Shown here one piece after another: positions 1 to 5,613 of a stretch of 7,099 bases of DNA. The notes under the pieces were generated by a model. That model saw only the letters and a list, made by a program, of their open reading frames with translations, had not been told where the DNA came from and did no database searches. The DNA lies in the NCBI GenBank assembly GCA_945787595.1, contig CALZJV010000315.1, positions 1 to 7,099 of the forward strand. The letters are read 5' to 3'. Position 1 is the first letter of the stretch. The number at the start of each line of letters is the position of its first letter. The stretch comes from an uncultured Desulfobacterales bacterium. Lineage in GTDB: Bacteria; Desulfobacterota; Desulfobacteria; Desulfobacterales; JAFDCJ01. The position numbers were made by a program, and so were the translations under genes.

Positions 1-43
1 AATCTTCGATCTTCAATTCCGGCTTGTCCGGGTTGGGTATCAT
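1..43 (-). CDS. Possible 5' end of a hypothetical gene, truncated by the window edge
   Basis: On the minus strand an ATG (41-43) overlaps the TGA stop (40-42) of the ZIP transporter gene in an ATGA arrangement typical of translational coupling. The frame stays open to the window edge and gives [14 protein letters not shown], a plausible but unrecognised N-terminus. No good Shine-Dalgarno site lies at a proper distance; the only AGG is too close to the ATG, so coupling would be needed. The outermost 17 bases also differ by only one base from a repeat unit at 4473-4489. This end may therefore be the edge of an intergenic repeat rather than coding sequence. No function can be assigned. Confidence 0.35.
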   Translation of the reverse strand, partial: MIPNPDKPELKIED

Positions 44-855
44 CCTAAAGCAACATCAAGAGTCATCATGACGGCAAAGCCTAACATCGCTCCAATGGTT
101 GCGACATCCGTATGTTTTTCAAGTTGGGATTCCGGGATTAGCTCCTCAACCACAACATAAATCATCGCTCCTGCCGCAAATGCAAGGGCGTATGGAAGAA
201 TCGGGCGCATTATTATCACCGCAACCGCACCAAGAACGCCTGCTATCGGTTCGACAACTCCGGATAACTGCCCGTACCAGAAACTTTTAAGCCTCGAAAT
301 ACCTTCACGGCGCAGCGGAACTGAGACTGCGGTTCCTTCGGGAAAATTCTGTATACCAATCCCCATAGCCAGTGCGACAGCACCGCCCAATGTAGCTGAC
401 GGCAAATCAGCGGCTAAAGCGCCAAACGCCACACCGACTGCCAGTCCTTCCGGTATATTATGAATCGTAATAGCCAATACCAGCAGGACGCTTCTCTGCC
501 AGCTTGTGCTGATCCCCTCGGCTTCTTCTTTTGGAAATCCAGGGTGTAAGTGAGGTAACAGCTTGTCGATAACCCAGAGAAAACCTCCGCCCAATAGAAA
601 TCCTGAAGTTGCGGGAACCCAGGCAGGTATACCTGATCCTTCAGCCATTTCAATTGCCGGGGCCAGTAAAGACCAATAAGAGGCTGCAATCATAACACCT
701 GCGGCAAAACCAAGCATGGCATCCAGAGTTGTTCGATTGATGCTTTTAAAAAAGAATACCAAGCCTGCACCCAAAGCAGTCATAAACCAGGTAAACAAAG
801 TCGCAATGAGTGCTTGATAAATTGGACCCAATCCAGAAAAGAAATCGATTAACAT
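40..855 (-). CDS. ZIP-family divalent metal transporter (GufA-like)
   Basis: This is an inner-membrane protein of 271 residues with about eight hydrophobic segments, normal for bacterial ZIP proteins. The family signature is present twice: HNIPEG in TM4 (His132, Asn133, Glu136) and QNFPEG in TM5 (Gln169, Asn170, Glu173). In ZIP structures these line the binuclear metal site. Glu202 in SGVVEP (TM6) and the Glu237-Glu238 pair in EELIPES are further candidate polar metal contacts. The QNFPEG form and overall layout suit the GufA branch rather than eukaryotic ZIPs. There is a short histidine-bearing stretch between TM3 and TM4 (PHLHPG, 101-106), not a long His-rich loop. The ATG lies 2 bases after the stop of the metal ATPase, and its GGAG site (864-867) sits in the ATPase's last codons, so the two are co-translated. 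ZIP proteins usually move Zn/Fe/Mn/Co into the cytoplasm; direction and metal here are unproven. Confidence 0.93.
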   Translation of the reverse strand: MLIDFFSGLGPIYQALIATLFTWFMTALGAGLVFFFKSINRTTLDAMLGFAAGVMIAASYWSLLAPAIEMAEGSGIPAWVPATSGFLLGGGFLWVIDKLLPHLHPGFPKEEAEGISTSWQRSVLLVLAITIHNIPEGLAVGVAFGALAADLPSATLGGAVALAMGIGIQNFPEGTAVSVPLRREGISRLKSFWYGQLSGVVEPIAGVLGAVAVIIMRPILPYALAFAAGAMIYVVVEELIPESQLEKHTDVATIGAMLGFAVMMTLDVALG

Positions 856-857
856 AA

Positions 858-3056
858 TTATCGCTCCGGTTTTCTTCGGTATAATAAAAATCTTAAAGAA
901 GCTATAGAATTTTTTATTGAGATCATCAAGTTATTTTTGCCGACTATCCTGGTGGAATTGGCAACTGCTATCAAAGCAGTACCCATATCGGCGAATACCG
1001 CTTCCCAAATTGTAGCCAACCCTATTGCGCCAAATAGTATGAAGATTCCTTTAACGGTAAATGCCAGCATAATATTCTGCCAGATAATCCGGCGTGTTTG
1101 CTTGGCAATGGAAACCGCCTCTGCCATTTTCATGGGCGAATCATTCATCAAAACCACATCCGCCGTCTCGACGGCAGCATCGCTGCCAAATGCCCCCATG
1201 GCCACCCCGACATCCGCGCGGGCAAGCACCGGTGCATCGTTTACGCCATCCCCAACAAATGCAATTTTGCCTTTACGACTGCTCTGCCGGTTTAGCTTTT
1301 CAAAAATACTGACTTTATCCTCGGGCAGAAGATCTGCATAAAAGCGGTCAATCGATAGTCTATTTGCGACGGCTTCGGCGGCACATCTATTATCGCCGGT
1401 CAGCATTGCAACATGCTCTACTCCCTGTTTTTTTAGTAATTTAATAGCGTTATCCGCATCAGGCTTGATCTCATCACCAATGGTGATGTAACCGGCGTAA
1501 TTGCCATCCACAGCAAGGTGGGCGACCGTATCGTCGAATTCACATTTAGGATGATCGATCGAGTGTAAGTGTAAAAGACTATCGTTGCCAACCATAAGCG
1601 AATGATCTCCGTAACGGGCTTTGACACCCTGGCCGGAGATTTCGGTATGATCAGAAACCATAGAGGCCTTCAACTCTCGCCCGTTTTTATTAAAAGCGTT
1701 ATTAATTGATATCGCAATGGGATGATTTGAATGCAGTTCCGCGGCAGCAGCAAATTCCAGAAGCTGATCTTTTGAAAATCCGTTCAAATTGAATACTCCC
1801 TTGACTTTAAACACGCCTCTGGTCAAGGTTCCGGTTTTGTCAAACACCACCGTTTTAACGGCTGCCAGGGCATCGATAAAGTTGGAGCCTTTTACCAGGA
1901 TGCCCCTGCGAGAGGCTCGGCCGATCCCGCCGAAATAGCCCAGAGGAATACTGACAACCAGCGCACAAGGGCATGAAATCACCAACAGTACCAGAGCGCG
2001 GTATATCCAGGTTTGAAAAGATGCTCCGGTTGTAAGGGGCGGAATAAAAGCGATACAGGCTGCAATTATCACCACAGCCGGTGTATAATAGCGGGCAAAT
2101 GTTGTTATGAATTTTTCAGTTTTTGCTTTTCTTGCAGTCGCATTCTCGACAAGATCCATAATCTTGGAAATAGAAGATTCATTAAAAGGCCGAGACACAC
2201 GGACCGTTAAGGCGCCGCTTTTATTGATTTGGCCGGCCAGAACGGTGTCTCCGGGTTTGGCGGTTATGGGTACAAATTCGCCGGTTAGAACGGATGAATC
2301 TAGCTGAGAGCTACCAGTAAGTATTTGACCGTCAAGGGGAATTTTTTCGCCGGGTTTAATGAGGATTAAATCGCCAACTCCTACGGATTCCGGCCTAACT
2401 TCATGATACCCGTCAGAGGTTTTTATAACCGCCTTATCCGGTTTCGCTGCTAAAAGAGCTCGTATCGAGCGGCGTGATCGTGACACGGCTGAGGTCTGGA
2501 GCATTTCGCCGACTTTAAAAAAGATCATTACCCCGATGGCCTCCGAATAAGCATGAATCGCCAGCGCCCCGCCAGTGGCAATCATCATGAGGACATTTTC
2601 ATCGAAGAATGTCCCTTTTCGGATCGTTTTAAGAGCCCCGAGAAGGACGTTCCAACCTGCCATGAGATAGGCTGAAATAACAATGGCTATTTCCAGTACT
2701 AAAAAATGTTCTCTATGAAACCAGTCTTCAAAAAACAGCTGCAGGATAAATAGCGCCGTCGCCACGATCAGGATCGAGAGTTCTCTGTTAAATTTAAATT
2801 CTCCGGATTCTTCACGATGCTCATACGGAGAAGCTTTCTCTGATTTCGGTACAATCTCAACTTCGGGTTCAATCTTGTGGACCTCTTCTACAATCCGAGC
2901 CATATCCTTGGCCCTCACATGCAGGGTCAGGCTGGCAAAGTCGATGACAGCATCATCGACACCCTCGACTTTTTTCAATCCATTCTCAATTTTTGCTGCA
3001 CATGATGCGCAATCGAGGTTTCTGACGCTAAATCTTTTCATTGATATTTCTGTCAT
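858..3056 (-). CDS. zntA: P1B-type heavy-metal exporting ATPase (Zn/Cd/Pb)
   Basis: A 732-residue inner-membrane pump that uses ATP to expel soft divalent metals, the usual length for ZntA/CadA. In order: an N-terminal HMA domain with CASC (Cys16, Cys19); paired hydrophobic helices (about 92-150); actuator TGE (258-260); the transport CPC in the membrane (Cys362, Cys364); the phosphorylated Asp406 in DKTGTLT; HP (445-446); TGDN (553-556); GDGVND (602-607); and a last helix pair with Lys669 and Asp690. These two sit 21 residues apart, exactly as Lys693 and Asp714 of E. coli ZntA, which supports Zn/Cd/Pb over Cu or Co. The actuator reads TGEF where TGES is usual, though the catalytic Glu remains. 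The frame runs open to an upstream start at 3182 inside the repressor gene. I chose the ATG at 3056 because it has a GAGAGG site 9 bases upstream and places the HMA domain at the N-terminus. The gene follows the repressor by 25 bases. Confidence 0.95.
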   Translation of the reverse strand: MTEISMKRFSVRNLDCASCAAKIENGLKKVEGVDDAVIDFASLTLHVRAKDMARIVEEVHKIEPEVEIVPKSEKASPYEHREESGEFKFNRELSILIVATALFILQLFFEDWFHREHFLVLEIAIVISAYLMAGWNVLLGALKTIRKGTFFDENVLMMIATGGALAIHAYSEAIGVMIFFKVGEMLQTSAVSRSRRSIRALLAAKPDKAVIKTSDGYHEVRPESVGVGDLILIKPGEKIPLDGQILTGSSQLDSSVLTGEFVPITAKPGDTVLAGQINKSGALTVRVSRPFNESSISKIMDLVENATARKAKTEKFITTFARYYTPAVVIIAACIAFIPPLTTGASFQTWIYRALVLLVISCPCALVVSIPLGYFGGIGRASRRGILVKGSNFIDALAAVKTVVFDKTGTLTRGVFKVKGVFNLNGFSKDQLLEFAAAAELHSNHPIAISINNAFNKNGRELKASMVSDHTEISGQGVKARYGDHSLMVGNDSLLHLHSIDHPKCEFDDTVAHLAVDGNYAGYITIGDEIKPDADNAIKLLKKQGVEHVAMLTGDNRCAAEAVANRLSIDRFYADLLPEDKVSIFEKLNRQSSRKGKIAFVGDGVNDAPVLARADVGVAMGAFGSDAAVETADVVLMNDSPMKMAEAVSIAKQTRRIIWQNIMLAFTVKGIFILFGAIGLATIWEAVFADMGTALIAVANSTRIVGKNNLMISIKNSIASLRFLLYRRKPER

Positions 3057-3065
3057 CGGGCGAAT

Positions 3066-3071
3066 CCTCTC
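3066..3071 (-). promoter_or_regulatory. Ribosome binding site fixing the metal ATPase start
   Basis: GAGAGG on the minus strand, 9 bases before the ATG at 3056. It lies in the short gap between the repressor stop (3082-3084) and the ATPase. The ATG five codons further in (3041) has no such site, and the longer N-terminal extension to 3182 has no family-like sequence. Confidence 0.7.
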
Positions 3072-3081
3072 AATGGAGCAA

Positions 3082-3459
3082 TCATTCCTGGACATGCTCC
3101 ATTCCCAAATTAAGTAGTCTGCGAATGTGGTCATCGTCCAGGGAGTAGTAAATGACTTTACCGTCCCTTCTGGCTTTGACAACCCGGGATTGTTTTAGAT
3201 TTTTCAATTGATGAGAAACCGCCGGTTGTTTCATCTTTAACAATGCGCAAAGATCACAAACACACATTTCAGATTCACTCAGTGCCCAGAGAATACCTAA
3301 TCTTGTGCTATCACCAAAAAGTTTAAACAGGTCAGCTACGTCATATAGTGCCATTGGATCAGGCATATTTTTCTTCACCGATCGGATTGTGTCCCGATGG
3401 ATTCCTTTGGTTATGCACGTTTCAACTGCATCTTTTCGGCTGCGATGTTCTCTTAGCAT
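3082..3459 (-). CDS. ArsR/SmtB-family metal-sensing repressor (Zn/Cd/Pb type)
   Basis: A 125-residue winged-helix dimeric repressor, the usual family size. The core runs from about residue 37 (ALYDVADLFKLFGDSTRLGIL) through the recognition helix (QPAVSHQLKNLK, 78-89) to the beta wing (VVKARRDGKVIYYSL). Two metal sites look intact. The alpha-3 site is EMCVCDLC with Cys66, Cys68 and Cys71, possibly completed by Cys15 in the N-terminal arm as in CadC. The alpha-5 site is Asp109, His111, His122, Glu125, with the same spacing as SmtB Asp104/His106/His117/Glu120; the Cys66-to-Asp109 distance also equals that of SmtB Cys61 to Asp104. Metal binding should release DNA and derepress the operon. The ATG at 3459 has GGGGA 9 bases upstream. 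The gene leads the metal ATPase/ZIP operon and has a palindromic operator in front of it, consistent with autoregulation. Which metal acts at which site is inferred from relatives. Confidence 0.94.
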   Translation of the reverse strand: MLREHRSRKDAVETCITKGIHRDTIRSVKKNMPDPMALYDVADLFKLFGDSTRLGILWALSESEMCVCDLCALLKMKQPAVSHQLKNLKQSRVVKARRDGKVIYYSLDDDHIRRLLNLGMEHVQE

Positions 3460-3493
3460 GTCTTATATTCCCCACTCAAATAATACCATTAGT

Positions 3494-3521
3494 TGTTCAT
3501 ATGAACATATAATAATATGTT
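3494..3521. promoter_or_regulatory. Candidate double operator for the ArsR-type repressor
   Basis: Two palindromes overlap here. The first is TGTTCATATGAACA (3494-3507), a perfect 14-base dyad. The second is AACATAT-AATA-ATATGTT (3504-3521), with perfect 7-base arms and a 4-base gap. Their centres are 12 bases apart, a little over one helical turn. ATATGAACA/TGTTCATAT half-sites are the kind bound by SmtB, CzrA and CadC. Together they cover the -10 region of the repressor promoter, so binding would block RNA polymerase. Binding itself is inferred. Confidence 0.75.
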
Positions 3522-3534
3522 ATCGGGTTGTCAA
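3506..3534 (-). promoter_or_regulatory. Sigma-70-type promoter of the metal operon
   Basis: On the minus strand a perfect TTGACA -35 box (3529-3534) is followed after 17 bases by TATATG (3506-3511), a 4-of-6 match to TATAAT. Transcription would begin near 3498-3500, about 40 bases before the repressor ATG. The -10 element lies wholly inside the overlapping operators, the normal arrangement for ArsR-family autorepression. Confidence 0.7.
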
Positions 3535-3709
3535 GTTTTTTTCAATTTCAACGCGTTGTTTTTTAACAGGAGAAAATTAATCTCAAAAATGAATTGATTA
3601 AATTATGGGAGAGTTCAAAAAAGTATACATTCATTATAAAATAAGTTTCATAATGATATGTTAGAACCTTGCGTAAATTCAACTTACCCCTTAAATATAT
3701 TATAAAAAA

Positions 3710-3747
3710 GAAATTTATGCGTATTTGCACGAAATTTGCGTATTGCA
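3710..3747. repeat. Imperfect direct repeat, two units
   Basis: GAAATTTATGCGTATTTGCA (3710-3729) and GAAATTTGCGTATTGCA (3731-3747) are the same string apart from a 2-base and a 1-base deletion, separated by one base. The pair sits about 85 bases before the small plus-strand frame. It could be a protein-binding site or a chance product of AT-rich drift; two copies are too few to decide. Confidence 0.5.
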
Positions 3748-3830
3748 GATAGAGGGGGGGAGGAAAAGAGTAAAAATTTATACACTAATACGCCGGAGAG
3801 TAGATTTGTTTTTTAATTTACAAGGAAAAT

Positions 3831-3899
3831 ATGGATTTATTTGACATCATTGGTTTTATTTTGGCCGCCGCTGCCCTATGCCGGGTTTTAATATTTTAG
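3831..3899 (+). CDS. Candidate 22-residue hydrophobic small protein
   Basis: ATG to TAG encoding a peptide that begins MDLFDIIGFILAAAALC and ends RVLIF. It has an acidic N-terminus, one hydrophobic stretch and an Arg near the end, the look of a single-pass membrane miniprotein. AAGGAAAAT just before the ATG offers a ribosome site, with a rather short spacing of about 4 bases after AAGGA. It is the only confident-looking plus-strand frame, and it converges on the end of the DUF3783 gene. GC rises locally in its middle (GCC GCC GCT GCC), unlike the AT-rich surroundings, which mildly favours coding. I recognise no family. It may instead be a remnant of a decayed gene or chance. Confidence 0.35.
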   Translation: MDLFDIIGFILAAAALCRVLIF

Positions 3900-3947
3900 C
3901 ACTCAAACATATCCAAAAATTAAGAATGAAAAAAATCGGATTCTAAT

Positions 3948-4373
3948 CTACCGGTTACGCTTTTGCATCGCCTTATGTTCGGCGGCCAGCTCATTGAGCA
4001 AACTTTGGATTGTCCAGGTTTCCGAGGTAGGCGTCAAGGTGGCCCATAGCGTCGGTTTCATCTTTGATTCCCGGCAACCGGTCATCAAGCGGTGCATTTC
4101 GTTTTGAGTGATACCGGCCATGATGATGGCTCTCGGCAGTTCCGAAGAAACGCCCCACCCGCTGCCATCCTCGAGTTCCATAAGTTCGTCGACCCGCATG
4201 TCCGCCTGGTTCTCTGATACCCAGACTTTGGGTATTTCGGATAAACCGATCAATTCTAAGAGCTTGGCAAAGTTTGGCTGGACGCTTTGAGAAAATCCGC
4301 AAAGCAGCAATTTCCGTGGACCATACAGCGGTCTGTCGGTATTTGAGACCTTTTCAAATTTGGCATCGGTCAT
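3948..4373 (-). CDS. DUF3783-domain protein of unknown function
   Basis: A cytosolic-looking protein of 141 residues with no signal or membrane segment. The C-terminal part (about 79-133), with RAIIMAGITQ, then LWATLTPTSETWT and LLNELAAE, matches my memory of the DUF3783 family, whose role is unknown. The N-terminal part (21-67) has the same order of elements: KLLLCGFSQ, a helix, PKVWVSE, then DELMEL. This suggests two tandem copies of one beta-helix-beta unit. Cys25 and Cys100 are the only cysteines, so no metal cluster is obvious. I chose the ATG at 4373 because AGGAG lies 7 bases upstream; a TTG nine codons earlier (4400) has no such site. The gene sits 234 bases after the substrate-binding protein gene, separated by a repeat element, so it may be its own transcription unit. 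A lone TTGACA (4418-4423) upstream has no proper -10 partner. Confidence 0.8.
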   Translation of the reverse strand: MTDAKFEKVSNTDRPLYGPRKLLLCGFSQSVQPNFAKLLELIGLSEIPKVWVSENQADMRVDELMELEDGSGWGVSSELPRAIIMAGITQNEMHRLMTGCRESKMKPTLWATLTPTSETWTIQSLLNELAAEHKAMQKRNR

Positions 4374-4380
4374 GGTATCT

Positions 4381-4385
4381 CTCCT
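4381..4385 (-). promoter_or_regulatory. Ribosome binding site fixing the DUF3783 gene start
   Basis: AGGAG on the minus strand, 7 bases before the ATG at 4373. It falls inside the extended frame that would start at the TTG at 4400, so it argues for the shorter protein. Confidence 0.7.
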
Positions 4386-4455
4386 GTGCCTCTCGTCCAA
4401 TATTTTTTACAAGATGTTGTCAAGAACTGAAGGTTTCAGCAAATCATAACTAGTA

Positions 4456-4593
4456 TTTATTGAAGATTGTCGATTGAAGATTGAAGATTTAAGGTCCGCC
4501 TCCGGCGGGATCAATTATAAAAAAACTCGTAAAAAAGGCAGAGCGAAGCGGCATCCATAAATCTTCAATCTTCATTCTTCATTCTTCAATATT
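4456..4593. repeat. Inverted-repeat intergenic element (REP/MITE-like)
   Basis: The left end (4456-4491) carries ATTGAAG-type units. The right end (4558-4593) is its reverse complement in 30 of 36 positions; the inner 13 bases match perfectly (GATTGAAGATTTA against TAAATCTTCAATC) and the inner 20 match in 19. Each arm is itself a short tandem array of 7-base units (CTTCAAT/CTTCATT). Between them are about 66 bases with a GC-rich hairpin and the string GGCAGAGCGAAGCGG. No transposase frame fits inside, so it would be a non-autonomous element or a bacterial interspersed repeat. It separates the ABC importer operon from the DUF3783 gene. A near copy of one 17-base unit occurs at 1-17. Confidence 0.7.
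4496..4508. repeat. GC-rich hairpin inside the inverted-repeat element
   Basis: CCGCC (4496-4500), loop TCC, GGCGG (4504-4508): a perfect 5-base-pair GC stem. No T-run follows directly on either strand, so it is not a standard intrinsic terminator, although on the minus strand it could pause or protect the end of the importer transcript. Confidence 0.6.
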
Positions 4594-4607
4594 AAATTCG
4601 CCTACAT

Positions 4608-5612
4608 TTATTCAGCTGCCGGTTTCAATCTGTTTTCTATGTGGACGGGACTTGCAATCAGTTTTTGCGTCAACATGATGTGTTCGGTTTGCTTCCAGGC
4701 AGCCAGGTCAATTTTTCCGAATTCAAAATCCGGCGCCGGCAGCATGAGTTTGCGCGTGACCGGGAGCTGTTGGCGTACAATGGCCACCGGGGTCTCTTTG
4801 TTAAACTGCAATACGGTCTTGATGGCTTTTTCTTTGTTGGCCGGATCTAGCGCTTCGCGCCAGCCCTGGAGCAGTGCGGTAATAAACCGTTTAACGGTAT
4901 CCGGGCGGGATTCGAACATCTTTTTCGAAGTCACCACCGAATTGGCCACAAATTGGATGCCGAAATCAGCTGGCCCCACAAAGCTGTACTGTTCGCCTGC
5001 TTTTTTCAGTTTGGCGCCGATAATCGGTGCCTGGGCATTGATATAAAGTGGCCAAAAATCGACTTTCCCCTGGTAAAACGGTGTGTAATCATAGCGCACA
5101 CTGTAAAGGTTCAACTCACTGTCCGCGATGTTGTATTTTGCCAGTAGCGCCCGCATGATGGTTTCATCGTTGCCCCCGTAAGTAATGCCGACCACCCGGC
5201 CCTTAAAATCGGCAGGATTTTTAAACGGGGATTTATCCGGCCGGTAGATCCAGTGCAGGGGATTGATCTGAAACAACTGGGCAAGCACCACAATCGGTGC
5301 GCCCTTGGACACAGCCCGGATGACCTGATCGGCGGAAGCCACTCCGAACTGAGCTCGGCCGAGCTCGATCTCTTTGATGGCATCGCGTTCAGGCCCCCCC
5401 GCTTTTACGGCCACTTTAAGTCCGTTTTTCGCAAAGTTGCCGTTGACATCCGCCCACAGGTCACCGACCACACTGACGTTAAACAGCCATTTCAGCCGGT
5501 AGGCGACCTCCTCTTTTTCTTGAGCCCATAAATTCGTACTCATGCCGCAAATGCATGCACTGATGACGACGGCAACCATCATATATCCTATTCTTTGTTG
5601 TTGCGGACTCAT
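4608..5612 (-). CDS. ABC transporter substrate-binding protein, NMT1/THI5-like
   Basis: An exported ligand-binding protein of 334 residues that would hand its ligand to the neighbouring permease. The N-terminus has Arg7, then a hydrophobic stretch (about 8-23) and LWA|QEK, so cleavage after Ala30 is likely. An ISAC lipobox (17-20) offers the alternative of a lipoprotein anchored at Cys20. The mature part starts with YRLKWLFN and continues with AGGPERDAI (71-79), FGVASADQVI (89-98), VVLAQLFQINPLHWI (108-122) and GRVVGITYGGNDE (138-150), the layout of the SsuA/ThiY/TauA-type family. Close relatives bind nitrate, sulfonates, taurine, or pyrimidine and flavin precursors; the ligand is not readable here. 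The ATG at 5612 is chosen because AGGAGG ends 5 bases upstream and the signal peptide then starts at residue 1. Starting further upstream would overlap the permease and add an unrelated polar leader. It begins 1 base after the permease stop, as the last importer gene in the window. Confidence 0.92.
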   Translation of the reverse strand: MSPQQQRIGYMMVAVVISACICGMSTNLWAQEKEEVAYRLKWLFNVSVVGDLWADVNGNFAKNGLKVAVKAGGPERDAIKEIELGRAQFGVASADQVIRAVSKGAPIVVLAQLFQINPLHWIYRPDKSPFKNPADFKGRVVGITYGGNDETIMRALLAKYNIADSELNLYSVRYDYTPFYQGKVDFWPLYINAQAPIIGAKLKKAGEQYSFVGPADFGIQFVANSVVTSKKMFESRPDTVKRFITALLQGWREALDPANKEKAIKTVLQFNKETPVAIVRQQLPVTRKLMLPAPDFEFGKIDLAAWKQTEHIMLTQKLIASPVHIENRLKPAAE

Positions 5613-5613
5613 G

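Larger units (their letters stand above)
3522..3947. other. AT-rich gene-poor stretch between two minus-strand transcription units
   Basis: About 425 bases of very AT-rich DNA, bounded on the left by the metal-operon promoter and on the right by the end of the DUF3783 gene. It holds a short palindrome CAACGCGTTG (3549-3558), an imperfect direct repeat (3710-3747), a run of seven G (3754-3760) and a 22-codon frame on the plus strand (3831-3899). No RNA gene or long conserved-looking frame is visible on either strand. The minus-strand run of seven T just past the DUF3783 stop (about 3929-3935) has no convincing stem before it, so I do not call a terminator. Confidence 0.6.

Noticed and set aside
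937..1341. Plus-strand open frame opposite the metal ATPase
   Set aside because: It is antisense to conserved P-loop and hinge motifs, has no recognisable protein and no ribosome site; a shadow of the real gene.
3057..3182. N-terminal extension of the metal ATPase frame to 3182
   Set aside because: It would run about 100 bases into the repressor gene, lacks a ribosome site and adds no family sequence; the ATG at 3056 has a good site and gives the normal ZntA length.
3549..3558. Perfect palindrome CAACGCGTTG
   Set aside because: Ten bases without longer flanking symmetry or a second copy; not enough to call an operator.
3594..3640. Plus-strand promoter with TATACA or TATAAA boxes
   Set aside because: Such boxes are expected by chance in AT-rich DNA and no -35 element stands at proper spacing.
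3920..3947. Intrinsic terminator after the DUF3783 gene
   Set aside because: There is a run of seven T on the minus strand but only a 3-base stem before it.
4374..4400. TTG start at 4400 for the DUF3783 gene
   Set aside because: The nine extra codons contain the AGGAG site of the ATG at 4373 and no ribosome site precedes the TTG.
4396..4423. Promoter for the DUF3783 gene from TTGACA at 4418-4423
   Set aside because: No -10 box better than 3 of 6 lies at 15-18 bases, so the -35 match may be chance.
4456..4593. CRISPR-like look of short repeated units
   Set aside because: Units are 7 bases and directly adjacent, with no constant 25-37 base repeats or spacers and no cas genes.
4639..5046. Plus-strand open frame opposite the substrate-binding protein gene
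   Set aside because: Antisense shadow: composition follows the codon pattern of the real gene and the product matches nothing known.
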